The notes beneath the pieces were generated by a model. That model was not told where the DNA came from. It did not search any database and saw nothing but the letters and a program-made list of their open reading frames with translations. The translations under genes and the position numbers were made by a program. A stretch of 64,000 bases of DNA, taken from Berberis thunbergii. Taxonomy: Eukaryota; Streptophyta; Magnoliopsida; Ranunculales; Berberidaceae. Shown here in pieces: positions 1 to 10,426 of the stretch. Every line of letters starts with the position of its first letter. The first letter of the stretch is position 1. Where the stretch lies: the NCBI GenBank assembly GCA_003290165.1, contig QNQO01000545.1, forward strand, positions 1 to 64,000, written 5' to 3'.

Positions 1-578
1 TGCCACACTGTATGAAGAAAGAAGAAGTAAAATAGACTACAGCTGGTGCAGTTTAACTATGTTAAAAAGGATTCAACTACTACCTGAAAACAATCAAACC
101 CAAATGCCATATTCTGTAAAGAAGTAGTGCTAATGCAACATGGAGGAATGTCATAGTAAAACAATCATTGAAAAGGCAAAGAACCAAAATGGAATGGACT
201 CGTTTAGACAGACAAAGTAAAGAAAGAGTTCACCATGGGACCTACAACACGTTTCAAAAACAACATTGACCAATAGACGAGTGAGGAAGCTTAGATATTG
301 AAATCCTCGTGTTTAAAGGAGAAAACTGCAGAAGACCCAATGGATATTATCTGACCTCCCACAATTTATTACAATAATGTAAAAAATGCAACAAAAGAGA
401 GAAGGAAAATAATGTTTCATGTACTTAGAGGATAAAGTAGCATAATACCTACTGCTAATATAACAAGCATACATTTGTTTACACAAGCATGGATGTTTTC
501 AACATGAATGGTGTGATTGAAAATAGCATTGAATGGTTTACCTGTCTAGCGGGTGACATAACAAGATAAAGTACTCAC

Positions 579-824
579 AAACTGTGACCAGTTAGAGTTG
601 CCAACTGTTGCAAACAAATTTTCATCAAGGTTATAAGAAAACTGTAGACTAGTTCACAATCTATTTCAAGTTTTTCCATATTTTGATTGAACACATAATA
701 GGTTCATAGTCATAGTACCTTGTTCATTGAAGGATACTTCCAGACCATAATTTGATTCTGAGAGTAACTGTGACTGCACGCTGACTAGTTCATTCACATT
801 TTTACTCCATGCAAGATTGCAGAC
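579..824 (-). pseudogene. FIZZY-RELATED/CCS52 (Cdh1-type APC/C activator) fragment, two exons, frameshifted
   Basis: On the minus strand an exon (824 down to 719) follows a TTTGTAG acceptor and reads VCNLAWSKNVNELVS, a WD40 blade typical of plant FIZZY-RELATED/CCS52 proteins, which activate the anaphase-promoting complex. After that the frame shifts and continues as SQNQIMVWKYPSMNK before a GTACTA donor. A second exon (604-579) reads LATLTGHS, the next part of the same protein. The frameshift between the blade start and SQNQ makes this a broken copy. Only about 44 codons of a protein near 480 residues are seen. It lies on the same strand as the malic-enzyme and V-ATPase pieces, which suggests shared cargo of one transposon. 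The match is from family knowledge, not a search. Confidence 0.78.
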
Positions 825-893
825 CTACAAAAAAAAGTCATGTTAAAGCAAATAACATATCATATCATATTTCCGCAGCAAAATCCTTTTTAC

Positions 894-1024
894 CCTCCCA
901 CAAGACGTATATCTCCAATGGATCCACCTTCTGTTGTTTCAGATAGAATCTCTATAGGAGCTTGCTGTGAAGAATGATTATTCTGGGTGCCCTGCATCCT
1001 CTCATCTACAATGGTTTCTCTCAT
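894..1024 (-). pseudogene. Unrecognised exon, minus strand
   Basis: An open stretch from an ATG at 1024 to a possible GTAAAA donor at 893 reads MRETIVDERMQGTQNNHS, then a polar segment, and ends in GGSIGDIRLVGG. A CTGCCAG acceptor-like site lies just upstream. It sits between the FIZZY-RELATED and malic-enzyme pieces and on the same strand, so it is probably another captured exon. I do not recognise the family. It could also be a chance open frame. Confidence 0.35.
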
Positions 1025-1642
1025 TACTCATTCTGGCAGAAACAAACATATCGCCCAAGAAAATATCTTGCATAAAACTTGAAGTAACAAATGAAATGGG
1101 ATGTACATTAATGTCGAAAGTTCAGAATTAATAAACTGACGAGCTCATATTCTTCCAACTTTTTACCTACCTTTCTGAATTGTCCTCTTAATCTACCAGG
1201 TTTTGTTTTCCTAATTAAAAGCATAATTGAAGTGATTGAGTTGATTACAAATTACTGAATCAATTTAGACTTGAGATCAAAGTTTTCGTATACCATTCAT
1301 GTCCTGTTTTTTTTTTTTTTTTTTTTTTTTTCCAGTTTGGACTCTAACCTATTAACATGTCTAAATGCGACAACAATTTACAAACTATCAATTTATGGAC
1401 TATTCAGCTAATAAACATTCCAATCTAAAACGAATCCAATCAAAATTCGTACATAATTCGCATTAGAATGCAAAAATGTGTATATTACTAAATATATATT
1501 TTTGATAAAGCATTCAAAAGGGCAGTTGTTATGAAAACTTGGTTTTTTATAGCACCAAGTGTGAAAAACGCTATACCTATATATCATCATTGAAGACAAG
1601 ATGAATTTTGCGATATTTTGACAGGAAATGTTGTAAAGTTAC

Positions 1643-1742
1643 CGGTTCGGCCAGTTTCTATCTTCTGCCTTAGCCCAATGTAGAACTCACCATTCAACAA
1701 CTTCTCATTGTTCGTCCCCACATCGATGGTCACAGGCAAGCA
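1643..1742 (-). pseudogene. NADP-dependent malic enzyme exon fragment
   Basis: After a TTACTTGCAG acceptor the minus strand reads [20 protein letters not shown] followed by [11 protein letters not shown]. This is the conserved stretch of plant NADP-malic enzymes (usually [19 protein letters not shown](R/K)QKRATG), cytosolic or plastid enzymes that decarboxylate malate to pyruvate. A GTAACT donor follows. Only one exon of about 33 codons is present from a protein near 580 residues. The aspartate usual after LLN is glycine here, and the end of the exon has drifted. It is a gene fragment with splice sites kept, so it was probably copied from genomic DNA. The inner CACTA element begins only 90 bp away. 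Confidence 0.8.
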
Positions 1743-1859
1743 CTGCAAGTAACACACAAACAATGAATTTCCATAGTGAAAACACTATAATGGCTTTAAG
1801 AAAGAAAGTACATGTCATAAAAAACAAACCCACACTACACCAAAATGGCCATTTAGCTA

Positions 1860-2265
1860 CGCCGAGCTGCCCACGGTTTTACACCGTTGGCACATTTGCC
1901 ACGGCCAATAACCGTAGCTATACGTACCAACGGCTTAAAACCGTGGCTAATAAACACCCTGGCCACGGTTTAAAACCGTTGGTATATTTGGCACGGCTAA
2001 AAACCGTGACTAATATTAGCAACGGCTACAGTCCGTGGGAAGTATTCGCAACGGCTCATAACCGTTGCAAAAAATAATTTAGCAACGGTTATGTACCGTG
2101 GCTAATCATAGCAACGGCTCAAAACCGTTGCAACAAAAAAATTTAGCAACGGTTTTAAACCGTGGCTATAGCTAGCAACGGCTAGAAACCGTTGCTAAAA
2201 CAAATTTAGCAACGGTTTTAAACCGTGGCTAAACCTGCCAACGGTTTGAAACCGTAGCAAAAATT
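1860..2265. repeat. Left subterminal array of the family-A CACTA element
   Basis: About a dozen imperfect palindromes of the form (G)CAACGGTTTTAAACCGTGGCTA are spaced 20-45 bp apart. They vary between ACGG..CCGTTG and ACGG..CCGTGG. In En/Spm-type elements such arrays are the binding sites for an element-encoded DNA-binding protein; that role is inferred here. Downstream the array gives way to a TTCGCGCTTTGG motif at 2285-2330. Confidence 0.85.
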
Positions 2266-2370
2266 TTTTAACTTCACGCTTTGGCCAAAATGGTTTCGCG
2301 CTTTGGAGGGAGATTTTCGCGCTTTGGCGAAAAAACTTGATGAAAATCAGATTCTCGAAAAACGAAGAAG

Positions 2371-2530
2371 GACGAAAGAAGGAGAAGCAGGGAAGAAGAA
2401 GAAGAAGGACGAAACATGGAAGAGGACGAAAGAAGGAGAAGCAGGGAAGAAGAAGAAGAAGGACGAAACATGGAAGAGGACGAAAGAAGGAGAAGCAGGG
2501 AAGAAGAAGAAGAAGGACGAAACATGGAGA
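2371..2530 (+). repeat. 54-bp tandem repeat, three copies, purine-rich
   Basis: Three units start at 2371, 2425 and 2479, each beginning GACGAAAGAAGG. The length is a multiple of three, so an open frame from 2303 to 2539 encodes an 18-residue lysine/glutamate repeat (EGEAGKKKKKDETWK). A second frame also stays open through it. I do not regard it as a real protein. The same kind of GA-rich DNA follows the terminus of the reverse element near 14,050. Confidence 0.8.
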
Positions 2531-2539
2531 GGACGATAG

Positions 2540-3443
2540 AAGAAGAAGCAGGGACGAAACAGACTCTCGAAGCAGGGAAGAAGAAGGACGAATGAAGGAG
2601 AGGACGATAGAAGAAGAAGAAGAAGAGAAGGTAAGATCTCCTTCTTCTTCTTTAGATCTCCTTATTCGATCTCTTTGTTGACCTCTTTTCTTATTTTTTT
2701 TCTTCTTTCAGCAAAGCAAACCCTAGAACTCACTTTCTTCTTTTCTCCAGCTCGATTTCTGAAGAGGAGAAGAAGAAGATTTCGCCAAATGGATCAATTT
2801 CCCCCGAATGGATCAATTTCTCCGCTCCCGAAGAAGATTGTTGATGATGAAGCCTGGTTTTACACCCCCATTGAAGGTTTTACTTTGAATCTCAATCGAT
2901 TAGGGAGAAAGTTTAAATTGGGTTTTTTGCTTGATAAAAATCGGATTGTTATTGTTTGGTTTTGTCATCAGTGAAGAAACTTCACTATTGTCTATAAGTT
3001 ATTTAGATGTTAAAATTGATAAGGAATGATCTGTGTTTTGTATTTCAGGTTAGGTTTTCTCTGCACATACAGAACTTTCCATGTGAATCATCATCCAAAG
3101 TGTGCTTCAACACCTGACATGCTTTCAGTATTTCTCTACCACTTACGTCAGGTATTCATTTTTTAGTGTCATAACCTTCTTGTTTAGTGCTTATATCCTT
3201 GATATATTTAGATAACAATGACTACCAAGCATCATTAACAATGACTATCAATGAACTCTCATCTTCTTTAATTCAACTTGCTTTGAAGATTTAGAGGAAA
3301 ACCCTCTACTTCGAGTAGGAAAGATCATTAACAGCGAGAATTACTAACATTGAGAATAAATATGTGAAAATCTATCCCTTATGAAAGAGTTTGAACGATA
3401 TTGAACAAGTTGACTTGAACACGAGTTGTTTGATAAAATGCTG
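2540..3443 (+). other. Leader region of the Pack-CACTA element, no recognised gene
   Basis: This holds a GAAGAAG-rich tract, a CTTCTTCTTT tract, and a short open frame from the ATG at 2789 (MDQFPPNGSISPLPKK). A possible exon lies at about 3050-3151 between a TATTTCAG acceptor and a GGTATTC donor. None of these is recognised. The position suggests the transcribed leader of the element. Confidence 0.35.
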
Positions 3444-3912
3444 TGTATTCAACATTGAAGCAAAGGCAAAAATGAAGTCTCATCAGATGCCTGAGCAAGT
3501 TATAATTGCATCCTGTTTACTTTTCCATCATAAAAGTATCTTAGTTTTTTTGTTGGAATAAGGCTAATTTTTGCTTATTTGTTGTCATTCGTCCAGGTTG
3601 TCTTTTGGAAATGGATTACCCCAAAGACGTTGGGTTTGGTGACTCAAACGGCAGTATATCATTGGTCAATTGAAGGTAGATATTTGGTTTGCCTTTTGAT
3701 AGCCAAGTTTTTTTTCTTAGTTTGTTTTGTTTGCAAATTCTGAATTGAATTCTGTCATGATATATGTTTGCATGGTGTTTATCCAGGCGAATCACAACCT
3801 GCTAAGATATTCGAAAGAACAGCTAATTTGGCGAATAATCAAATTATCAACTACCGATGTGATCCAACAGAGAAGTGGTTAGTCTTGATTGGAATTGCTC
3901 CTGGCTCAGCTG
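3444..3912 (+). pseudogene. Clathrin heavy chain fragment, three exons
   Basis: Three exons of clathrin heavy chain, the coat protein of clathrin vesicles, are present in order. Exon 3444-3498 reads FNIEAKAKMKSHQMPEQ. Exon 3597-3675 starts [19 protein letters not shown] and continues YHWSIEG. Exon 3787-3912 contains [20 protein letters not shown] and [11 protein letters not shown]. These belong to the N-terminal propeller region near residues 85-170 of a protein of about 1,700 residues. Splice sites (GTTATA/CAG, GTAGAT/CAG) are kept. The frame ends in unrelated GC-rich sequence with a stop after GSAE. This is a captured fragment that cannot encode clathrin. Confidence 0.92.
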
Positions 3913-4611
3913 AGTGCTGAGGGCTGCGTGGCTGCGTGAGTGGCTTCCTTAGGTATGTGGCTTCCTTAAGTGGCCTTACATAAACTTCTTACATTTTTTT
4001 AAATGCCTTTATTACAATCCATTCTTATGTTTGGCAATGGACTGAATCTGTTCAAGGGTCATTAGAATTCTCGTGTGTTAATTCATTTGTGGTATTAGGG
4101 TATAAAGTCATTTTTAGCGGAAATAATAGATTAACATGGAAATGAAAACCCAAGGATCCAAGAATATTGGAATTGCCAATAGCTAGCTATTTCATCAATG
4201 ATATATTGCTTCCTTGTGCCATGCAACAAGAACATTGACATGTTAGTGTCAACCCTCTTTCAACACTGAATGTAAAAAATTATTTTAAGAAATGTTGAAA
4301 CTTACCGGAAAACCTTTGCAACAATTATTTATTAATATATATATCAGGTGGGTGTACACATAGGGTTAGGTACCTAATCAGTGTTACTGCCTTTCCACTT
4401 TTAATGTCTTTGAAATGGTTCTATTTTAGTAAACTTATCCATCAGTAGCTCTTCGCATGGTTTGGACTGTGGATTATAATTTGATTACATTATTATATTA
4501 CATTTTGTTACAAATTACTAAGCTCGTTTATAAGGAATTCAAGCACCTAAGGAAAAACCTGAATGAGACTAGTAGTCTAGTATGACTAATGTGCTTCTTG
4601 ATTTTGTTAAG

Positions 4612-4692
4612 GTCCAAGCTACTGTTCAAGAAACCTTGGACAAACATGAGCTTACTAAACCTCTTGCAACCAAGGAGCTGGTTTGGTTTGTG
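4612..4692 (+). pseudogene. Unrecognised 27-codon exon
   Basis: Between a TTGTTAAG acceptor and a GTATGT donor the frame is open and reads VQATVQETLDKHELTKPLAT, then KELVWFV. The amphipathic composition and the splice sites suggest a real exon, but I cannot name the gene. It precedes the ADA2 exons by about 120 bp and does not match ADA2. Confidence 0.4.
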
Positions 4693-4814
4693 GTATGTAT
4701 TCTCAATCCTTTCATGCAACCAAGATATATTGCTTCTCTTTAAAATGTAGAGTTCAGAATATTTTTCGCAGATTGTTGATTATTAAAATTTTTTTTCTCT
4801 ATTTTGTTCAACAG

Positions 4815-5254
4815 GACAACTTGTCATTTCCTCTTCTTTCTCCTGACTGGAATGCAGACGAAGAAATTCTACTCTTGGAGGTATTGTACTTGTACCAAGA
4901 TAACCTTATATGAACTACTTGCACTTATTATTTCCAAATTTTTGTTCTACTCTATTAATAGGGGATTGAAATGTATGGACTGGAGAATTGGGCAGAAGTG
5001 GCAGAGCATGTGGGCACAAAGAGTTGTGCTGAGTGCATTCTGCACTACAGAAGAGCCTACCTAGAATCCCCACAGTTCCCTCTTCCGGTATGATATTTTT
5101 ATTTTCTGTAAGTATGTAAACAAACCATGACTTGAAATTAACATGCCATTTATTTCTTATTATTTGTATACCTTTTAGGACATGACTAGTGTTACGGGGA
5201 AGAACAGAAGTGAGCTTCTTGCGATGGCTAAAGAACAAGATAAGAGCAAGAAAG
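4815..5254 (+). pseudogene. Transcriptional adaptor ADA2 fragment, three exons
   Basis: Three consecutive exons match plant ADA2, the SANT-domain subunit of the SAGA/GCN5 histone acetyltransferase module. Exon 4815-4880 reads DNLSFPLLSPDWNADEEILL. Exon 4962-5087 contains GIEMYGLENWAEVAEHVGTK and ECILHYRRAYLESPQFPLP. Exon 5179-5254 contains DMTSVTGKNRSELLAMAKEQ. Together they cover the SANT domain and the segment after it, about 90 codons of a protein near 550 residues. All junctions are clean GT-AG and the frame is open across them. The zinc finger, the ADA boxes and the C-terminal domain are absent. Confidence 0.9.
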
Positions 5255-5275
5255 GTTAGACTTCTTTGTATTCAG

Positions 5276-7660
5276 TACATTCACTACTTAGGTATTTTGT
5301 GGATGAGGTTAAGGATAAGAGTGCAAAAGATATTGACGTAAGTGCTTGGCAGCATGAATATATCAGTGACCTTCATGAACAGGAGAATGGGTATGTAGTA
5401 CCTTTAATTGTATGCCATATTCTTGGGAAGTTATTACTGAACAGAAGTTATTAGAATAGTAGTGTTAAATGTTAAAAATACTGGCGGTGATGATAATAGA
5501 TGTGACTGGTAATAATAACTGCAAAGTAGCTTGTCAGGATGGTGAAACATGTATCTGAGGTTTTAGAAAATCCTTATAAAGGTGTTTCCACATTTCTGTT
5601 ATGTTAATGACCAGCGAATGCTTGAAAGCTCTAGCTTTCAAGGAGTGAAAGCCAATTACTTTATTAGGATCCTTCTCATTCTGACAACGCTGTCCCAATG
5701 GTAGGTCAACCTCTATCCAAGAAGTTGTATTCACCTACTACCATGCCGTCCATTATAAAATATCAACCTCTAGATCGCAGTTGGATGTCATCTATATGAG
5801 CAGCCTCACAAGCATGTGTAAGTGAGTAAACATATTTTGAGTCTTACTGAAGGAAACATACATCCCTCTTTCACTTAAAGCCACTTGTAAGTGAGTAAAC
5901 ATATTTTGAGTCAAGGTTTAAAGTTTTGTTTTCAAATGATGTGAAATTGATTTTCTGGTCTGCCTCACCCTACTGCATCATGAATGTTGTCTCCACTGTT
6001 ATCTGTTCCTTGTATATCTATTTCTGCCAGGCTGTTCCGTATGCATTTTATCTTCCCTCGACTACCTATAATCAGATCATGTCATGTGAATAAGACACAA
6101 GTATTTATTTTTTCAAGCAGCACGTGTTTTTTGGTTCCATGGTATTTTACATAAGAAGAGTATAAGATTGTTTTCTAGAAAGGCAGCTCCTCATGCCTTT
6201 CTGTTACCTGGTTTTAACTTCAGTTCTTGCTCCATTAAGGTATGCATAGTTTCTAGAGGGTCTCTCGAGTCCAAAAGAGTATATGATGGGCTATTGTTTG
6301 TCAAGAATATTCTTCTCCTTACTGAGATGATTACTGACTTGTCTAATGTGCTAAACACCTTTTCTGCTTTAGAGGGAAGCAACCAATTTCTTACTGTTTA
6401 GCTATCAGTACCCTATCCTAGCTTCATTATTTCTTATGCTATTTTCTTATCCTTTGTTACTTCTATTTTTATTTCCACAATTATTCTCTATGAATGGTTT
6501 CTATATCAACAAGCCAGTTGAGTGAAGTTCTCCTCATGTGTATATATTACTCTGTTCTTAATCGACGCAATATTATTCATAAAAGATTCCCCAATTTATT
6601 TCCCTCTACACTGTTTTATCATATACGTAAAGTGGCTTGAAAACATCTCAGCTCCCAAACCAATTCAATAAAGCAAGTACGGGATAGTTTCTACTTTTGC
6701 ATAAACTTGCTTTTGGGAGCGAAAGATGTTGAAAGAGTATAATAGAGAAAATCATGGAACAGTTGAGTAATGCGTGCTAATGGAATAACCACATTATTTC
6801 TTAAATTACCAAATTACCCAATGTAAGTGTTGCTACTTAAATTTCTTGGGGTTTCTAATGAATAATCAGAATTGGTTGAACGTGAATCTACCCCTACTAG
6901 CCTAGTTATAAGCAGAGATGAAGAAAACCCTCCAACCCAGATATACTAAGTCAGGTTTGCACTGCTTTTATTTATTTATTATGTATTTGGCTTTAAAAAA
7001 ATTTATCCATAATAAAGGTACAAAAAATTAAAAGAGATTGGAATGAGAGTGGGGAAAACATTCCCCACCTTGAGGTTGAAGATGACCATTTAGATAACCA
7101 ATAGGATAGACATCATTGCAAAATTCCTGTTCTTCATTTTCTCCCTTATCACTTTTGGAAAATTTTCTCGAGAAATATTTCCTTTGAACCAAACACACCC
7201 CGAGTTCCTATTATCTTTTAATGCTTTGCCTTTTGATTTTCTTTGCAAGGCAATTTCAATGTACCTCTAGTAGCTTGAAAAAGTGTTCTAGTTGTCTGCC
7301 TGCAGTGTTTAGGTACATTTTATAGATGACACATGCTTGTGAGGCTGCTCATATTTCATGCTAAACAGTCAAAGGTACTTGTCAAATTTTAATAATAACT
7401 TTCGATTAGGAAGAAGGAATCTGATGTACTGATAATTGCCTTTTCTATGTTCGTTTAACGTATTGTGTTGACCATAATGACAAGTACTGTGATTCCCCAT
7501 GTTCACTAGAGTTCTTTGGTGTTGATGTCTTTGTTGCTCGTGTTACTTATTATCTGGAATCTGAAAATTACTTTTGATCTTAAACAGGTCTGATTGTGGT
7601 ATGTTCATGATCAAGTACAGTGACTTTTACAGCAGAGGTTTGAGGCTCATTTTTAAGCAG
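5276..7660 (+). pseudogene. ESD4/Ulp1-like SUMO protease fragment, two exons
   Basis: Exon 5276-5390 contains YFVDEVKDKSAKDIDVSAWQ and ISDLHEQENG. Exon 7588-7660 reads SDCGMFMIKYSDFYSRGLRL. These are the C-terminal part of the Ulp1/C48 cysteine protease domain of ESD4-like enzymes, which cleave SUMO from targets in the nucleus. The exon junction splits the glycine codon before SDCG exactly as needed, and the cysteine in SDCG is the catalytic nucleophile. The catalytic His and Asp exons are missing, so no active enzyme is encoded. The acceptor of the first exon is only about 20 bp after the last ADA2 donor. The 2.2-kb intron contains a 26-bp inverted-repeat pair. Confidence 0.87.
5794..7354. 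repeat. Perfect 26-bp inverted repeat bounding 1.56 kb inside the ESD4 intron
   Basis: The arms 5794-5819 and 7329-7354 are exact reverse complements, starting ATATGAGCAGCCTCACAAGC. They may be termini of a small DNA transposon inserted in the captured intron. I see no flanking duplication and no open frame of interest between them, so the type is unassigned. A 25-bp direct repeat (AAGTGAGTAAACATATTTTG...) occurs at 5820 and 5889. Confidence 0.45.
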
Positions 7661-8126
7661 GTAGCTATGAATTTAAAAAGTGTAGTTTCCAGCTTTATTC
7701 ATTTATTTACGTTGTTCCTTGCATTATTTAAAAGGACAAATGCAATAGTATGTTGCCCACAAGTAGTAGAGTTTTCGGCTGATTTTTTTTAATATGATGG
7801 TTTCTCCACAATGAAGATCATCCCACAAGTAGGAAAAAGTGTAGTTTCCAGATTTTTTTTAATATGATGGTTTCTAACAAACTCATCAAGTTGCGATAGG
7901 GAATTAGTTTTGATATCTTTTAACAAGTCTAGCTTTTGAGGAAAAATATTGGCTAGTTAATGTTTTTTTTTACTATTGCATATTTTTTTCCACTCAAGTG
8001 TGAAATGAATACTATACTTTCTGGTAACAATACCTTTAGCTGTTGGTAATTAGAATAATTTCAGGAAATGTTACTCATCAAAAGAGAGATCCTAGATTTT
8101 CAAGTGTTTCTTTTGTTATTATTTGG

Positions 8127-8495
8127 CAGCAATGATTGGCAGAGGTGGGTGCTGGAACGGGGTGCTGGCAGGGCACTCTGCTGTAAAACAGAGTGTCCCC
8201 TGTTTTTCGGGGGCAGGGAGAGCGTGCGGCCTGGACTGCGGTGTGGCAGTGGCGAGATGGTGGACGGACGCTGTCGCGCAGCAGTGCGCTGTTTACGCAG
8301 CAGTGCGGGCTGTCCTGTTTCAGTGCTGCTTGCGCACGCACTCTGACTGAAACTTGCTGCGGCCTGGGCTGACTGCGAACTGGCTGCTGCGGCCTGGATT
8401 GGCTGCGGCTTGTTTGCTGTGGTTTGGTGAGGCAGTGTCGAGATGGTGAGAGGGTATCTGGACGCTGTTGCGCAGCAGTTTCAGCATGAAGTTTT
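8127..8495. other. GC-rich island in the Pack-CACTA element
   Basis: This stretch is much richer in GC than its surroundings and carries repeated GCTGCGGCCTGG and CGCAGCAGT motifs and a short hairpin (CACTCTG..CAGAGTG) near 8178-8205. Open frames exist on both strands, as expected by chance at this composition. I recognise no protein. Two other GC-rich stretches (44.4 kb and 48.2 kb) have a similar feel. Confidence 0.4.
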
Positions 8496-8498
8496 CAG

Positions 8499-8622
8499 CG
8501 GGGACCGTGTTAAGGACAAGCAGCGTAGTAGGAGTTCCTTTGTGGTGGACATGGATAAGAAGCTCGCAGCAGAAAATCTCTTATGCGAGTTGTCTTCACA
8601 ACATGGAGCTATTATGAGACAG
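8499..8622 (+). pseudogene. Unrecognised exon
   Basis: An exon-like stretch between GTTTTCAG and GTAAAT contains GDRVKDKQRSRSSF and MDKKLAAENLLCELSSQHGA. The clean splice sites and its place among other captured exons support a real fragment. I do not know the gene. It is about 590 bp upstream of the OPR exon but does not look like OPR. Confidence 0.35.
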
Positions 8623-8843
8623 GTAAATTTCAGCTTAGTTATGTATTTCGCATTTCAGAAGTATTTCCTTTCTTTGCATTAGTCATTCTCTACCTAAATG
8701 GTGGAGATATACATAAAACTGGCAGAACTAGAAACAAAAATGAGGACTTTTAGATACACATGCCGATCGCTTGACGGGTCTGTACGAATTCATTGGACCT
8801 TTTGCCAATTTTAGTTTCATGCTGGACTCAACAACCTAATGCC

Positions 8844-8880
<37 letters not shown>

Positions 8881-8890
8881 TATATACATA
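8844..8890. repeat. (TA)n microsatellite
   Basis: A run of about 23 TA units, interrupted by single G and C changes. It has no coding potential. Confidence 0.9.
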
Positions 8891-8987
8891 CATAAGCCAT
8901 TTATGCTTTTAATTCTAGTATAATCACCATCATGGCAATCAAGATGATAAGAGAGTTCCAAGAATGCAGGTGTATAGTAATACTAGA

Positions 8988-9091
8988 CTAGAAATTGCTA
9001 ATATTCTTCATTTTTAGAGTGTCTTGAGGCACTTTTTCTTCAAATTCAATGCTAGTCTAGAAATTGCTAATATTCTTCATTTTTAGAGTGT
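8988..9091. repeat. Direct repeat, about 37 bp, two copies
   Basis: The sequence CTAGAAATTGCTAATATTCT and its continuation occur at about 8988 and again at about 9055. It is a local duplication in non-coding DNA just upstream of the OPR exon. Confidence 0.7.
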
Positions 9092-9193
9092 CTCCGTTAG
9101 TCAGTATTTGACAGGCATTTTTTTGTTTATTCCAGTGTCAATAGGATGTCATGTCCTGAATTGATATGCTAATATTCTTATTGTTGGTTGTAA

Positions 9194-9376
<183 letters not shown>

Positions 9377-9514
9377 TAAATTTGTTCCTTCTTTTAATTT
9401 TTTAACACTTGTATTATTACTATTAATGCCCATACTTTTTTCGCTAAAACAGCACCTCTTCTTGATTGCAGTTGAATTTTCTATCATGACCTGTGCACAT
9501 CTTTTTGATTGCAG

Positions 9515-9660
9515 TAAAACTGGGTGTTGCGGGCTTTAGTATGGGTGCAGCGACTGCTCTCTACTCTGCCACTTGTTGTGCTCAGGGGAAGTACGGAAAT
9601 GGCAATCAGTACCGGGTCAACTTAAGTGTAGTTGTCGGTCTTAGTGGTTGGCTTCCATTT
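9515..9660 (+). pseudogene. Acyl-protein thioesterase/carboxylesterase-like exon
   Basis: After a TTGATTGCAG acceptor the frame reads VKLGVAGFSMGAATALYSAT, then GKYGNGNQYRVNLS and VVGLSGWLPF. The GFSMG pentapeptide is the nucleophile elbow (catalytic serine) of plant alpha/beta hydrolases related to acyl-protein thioesterase. The His and Asp of the triad would be in exons not found here. The end of the fragment runs into a short direct repeat (CATTTTGGTCTTCACTGAATT), perhaps marking the capture junction. It lies about 160 bp after the OPR exon and comes from a different gene. Confidence 0.82.
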
Positions 9661-10019
9661 TGGTCTTCACTGAATTGTCTTTGACCATTTTGGCATTCTC
9701 CTTTTTGTCTTCACTGAATTGTCTTTGACCATTTTGGTCTTCTTTAGCACTAAATAAGAGGCATGCATCAAAGAAGATCTCATAATTCCACTGTCGTATC
9801 TGATAATCTTAGTTAGTTTATGAGCAGAAAAGGGAGAGTGAGTTCAGAGACTATTGGCTTAGCAGAAATCAAAGCATACTTGATGCACTCCTGCATCTAA
9901 AATCCTCAATTATATGCTTGCAGGTGTGTATGGTTTGGTGAATTATTTGAATTTATTGAAAACAAAGGTTGTTTCGAGCTAAGCATATTCGTATCTTTCA
10001 TCTGATCAGGAGTTTTGGG

Positions 10020-10115
10020 TTGGGAATGAAGAGCTCGTGACTATGTATGAGAGGCAGCTCAAGAATGCTGGCTATGCATCTTACAAGCTTGCTCGAACAA
10101 ATGGCCGAGAAGATG
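10020..10115 (+). pseudogene. Exon resembling an endonuclease/exonuclease/phosphatase-family protein
   Basis: Between CTGATCAG and GTATGA the frame reads EFWVGNEELVTMYERQLKNA, then GYASYKLARTNGREDG. This resembles the segment before the catalytic core of a plant DNase I-like (EEP) family protein, where a similar ...LARTNxRxDG motif is found. The assignment is from memory of the family and is tentative. About 32 codons are present with clean splice sites. Catalytic residues are not in this piece. Confidence 0.45.
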
Positions 10116-10269
10116 GTATGATATTTTCATATGCTTTTGCTTGTATATGTGCATGTTAAAGGTTTAAAAACAATTACTGAGTTTTGGGTTGTCACTGATT
10201 TTTTAATGATTTTCAATCTTTCACATGTTTCTATTTGTCTAATCTGCTCAGCATATTTCCTTGTTTTAG

Positions 10270-10426
10270 GTGATTGAGCTCTCCAGAGAAGAAACTGAAA
10301 GCACAACTGGTGGTTATGGGAAAAACATTGGTCATGTAGTTGTAGTTATAGGGGCTAAAAACTGTCACAGGAACCAAACAAGTGAAGTTGGATCCCACTA
10401 TTTATGATGCTTTACTCAAGGAAAAG
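10270..10426 (+). pseudogene. Unrecognised exon(s) with a local duplication
   Basis: After TTGTTTTAG the frame reads VIELSREETESTTGGYGKNI and then VVVVIGAKN. A different frame continues as VKLDPTIYDALLKEK up to a GTAACA donor, so a frameshift is likely. A copy of AGTTGGATCCCACTATTTAT recurs at about 10,480, showing a local duplication. I cannot name the source gene. Confidence 0.35.

Noticed and set aside
1300..1332. Long T tract as a retroposon tail (minus strand)
   Set aside because: No LINE or processed-gene sequence adjoins it and no duplication was found; simple slippage is sufficient.
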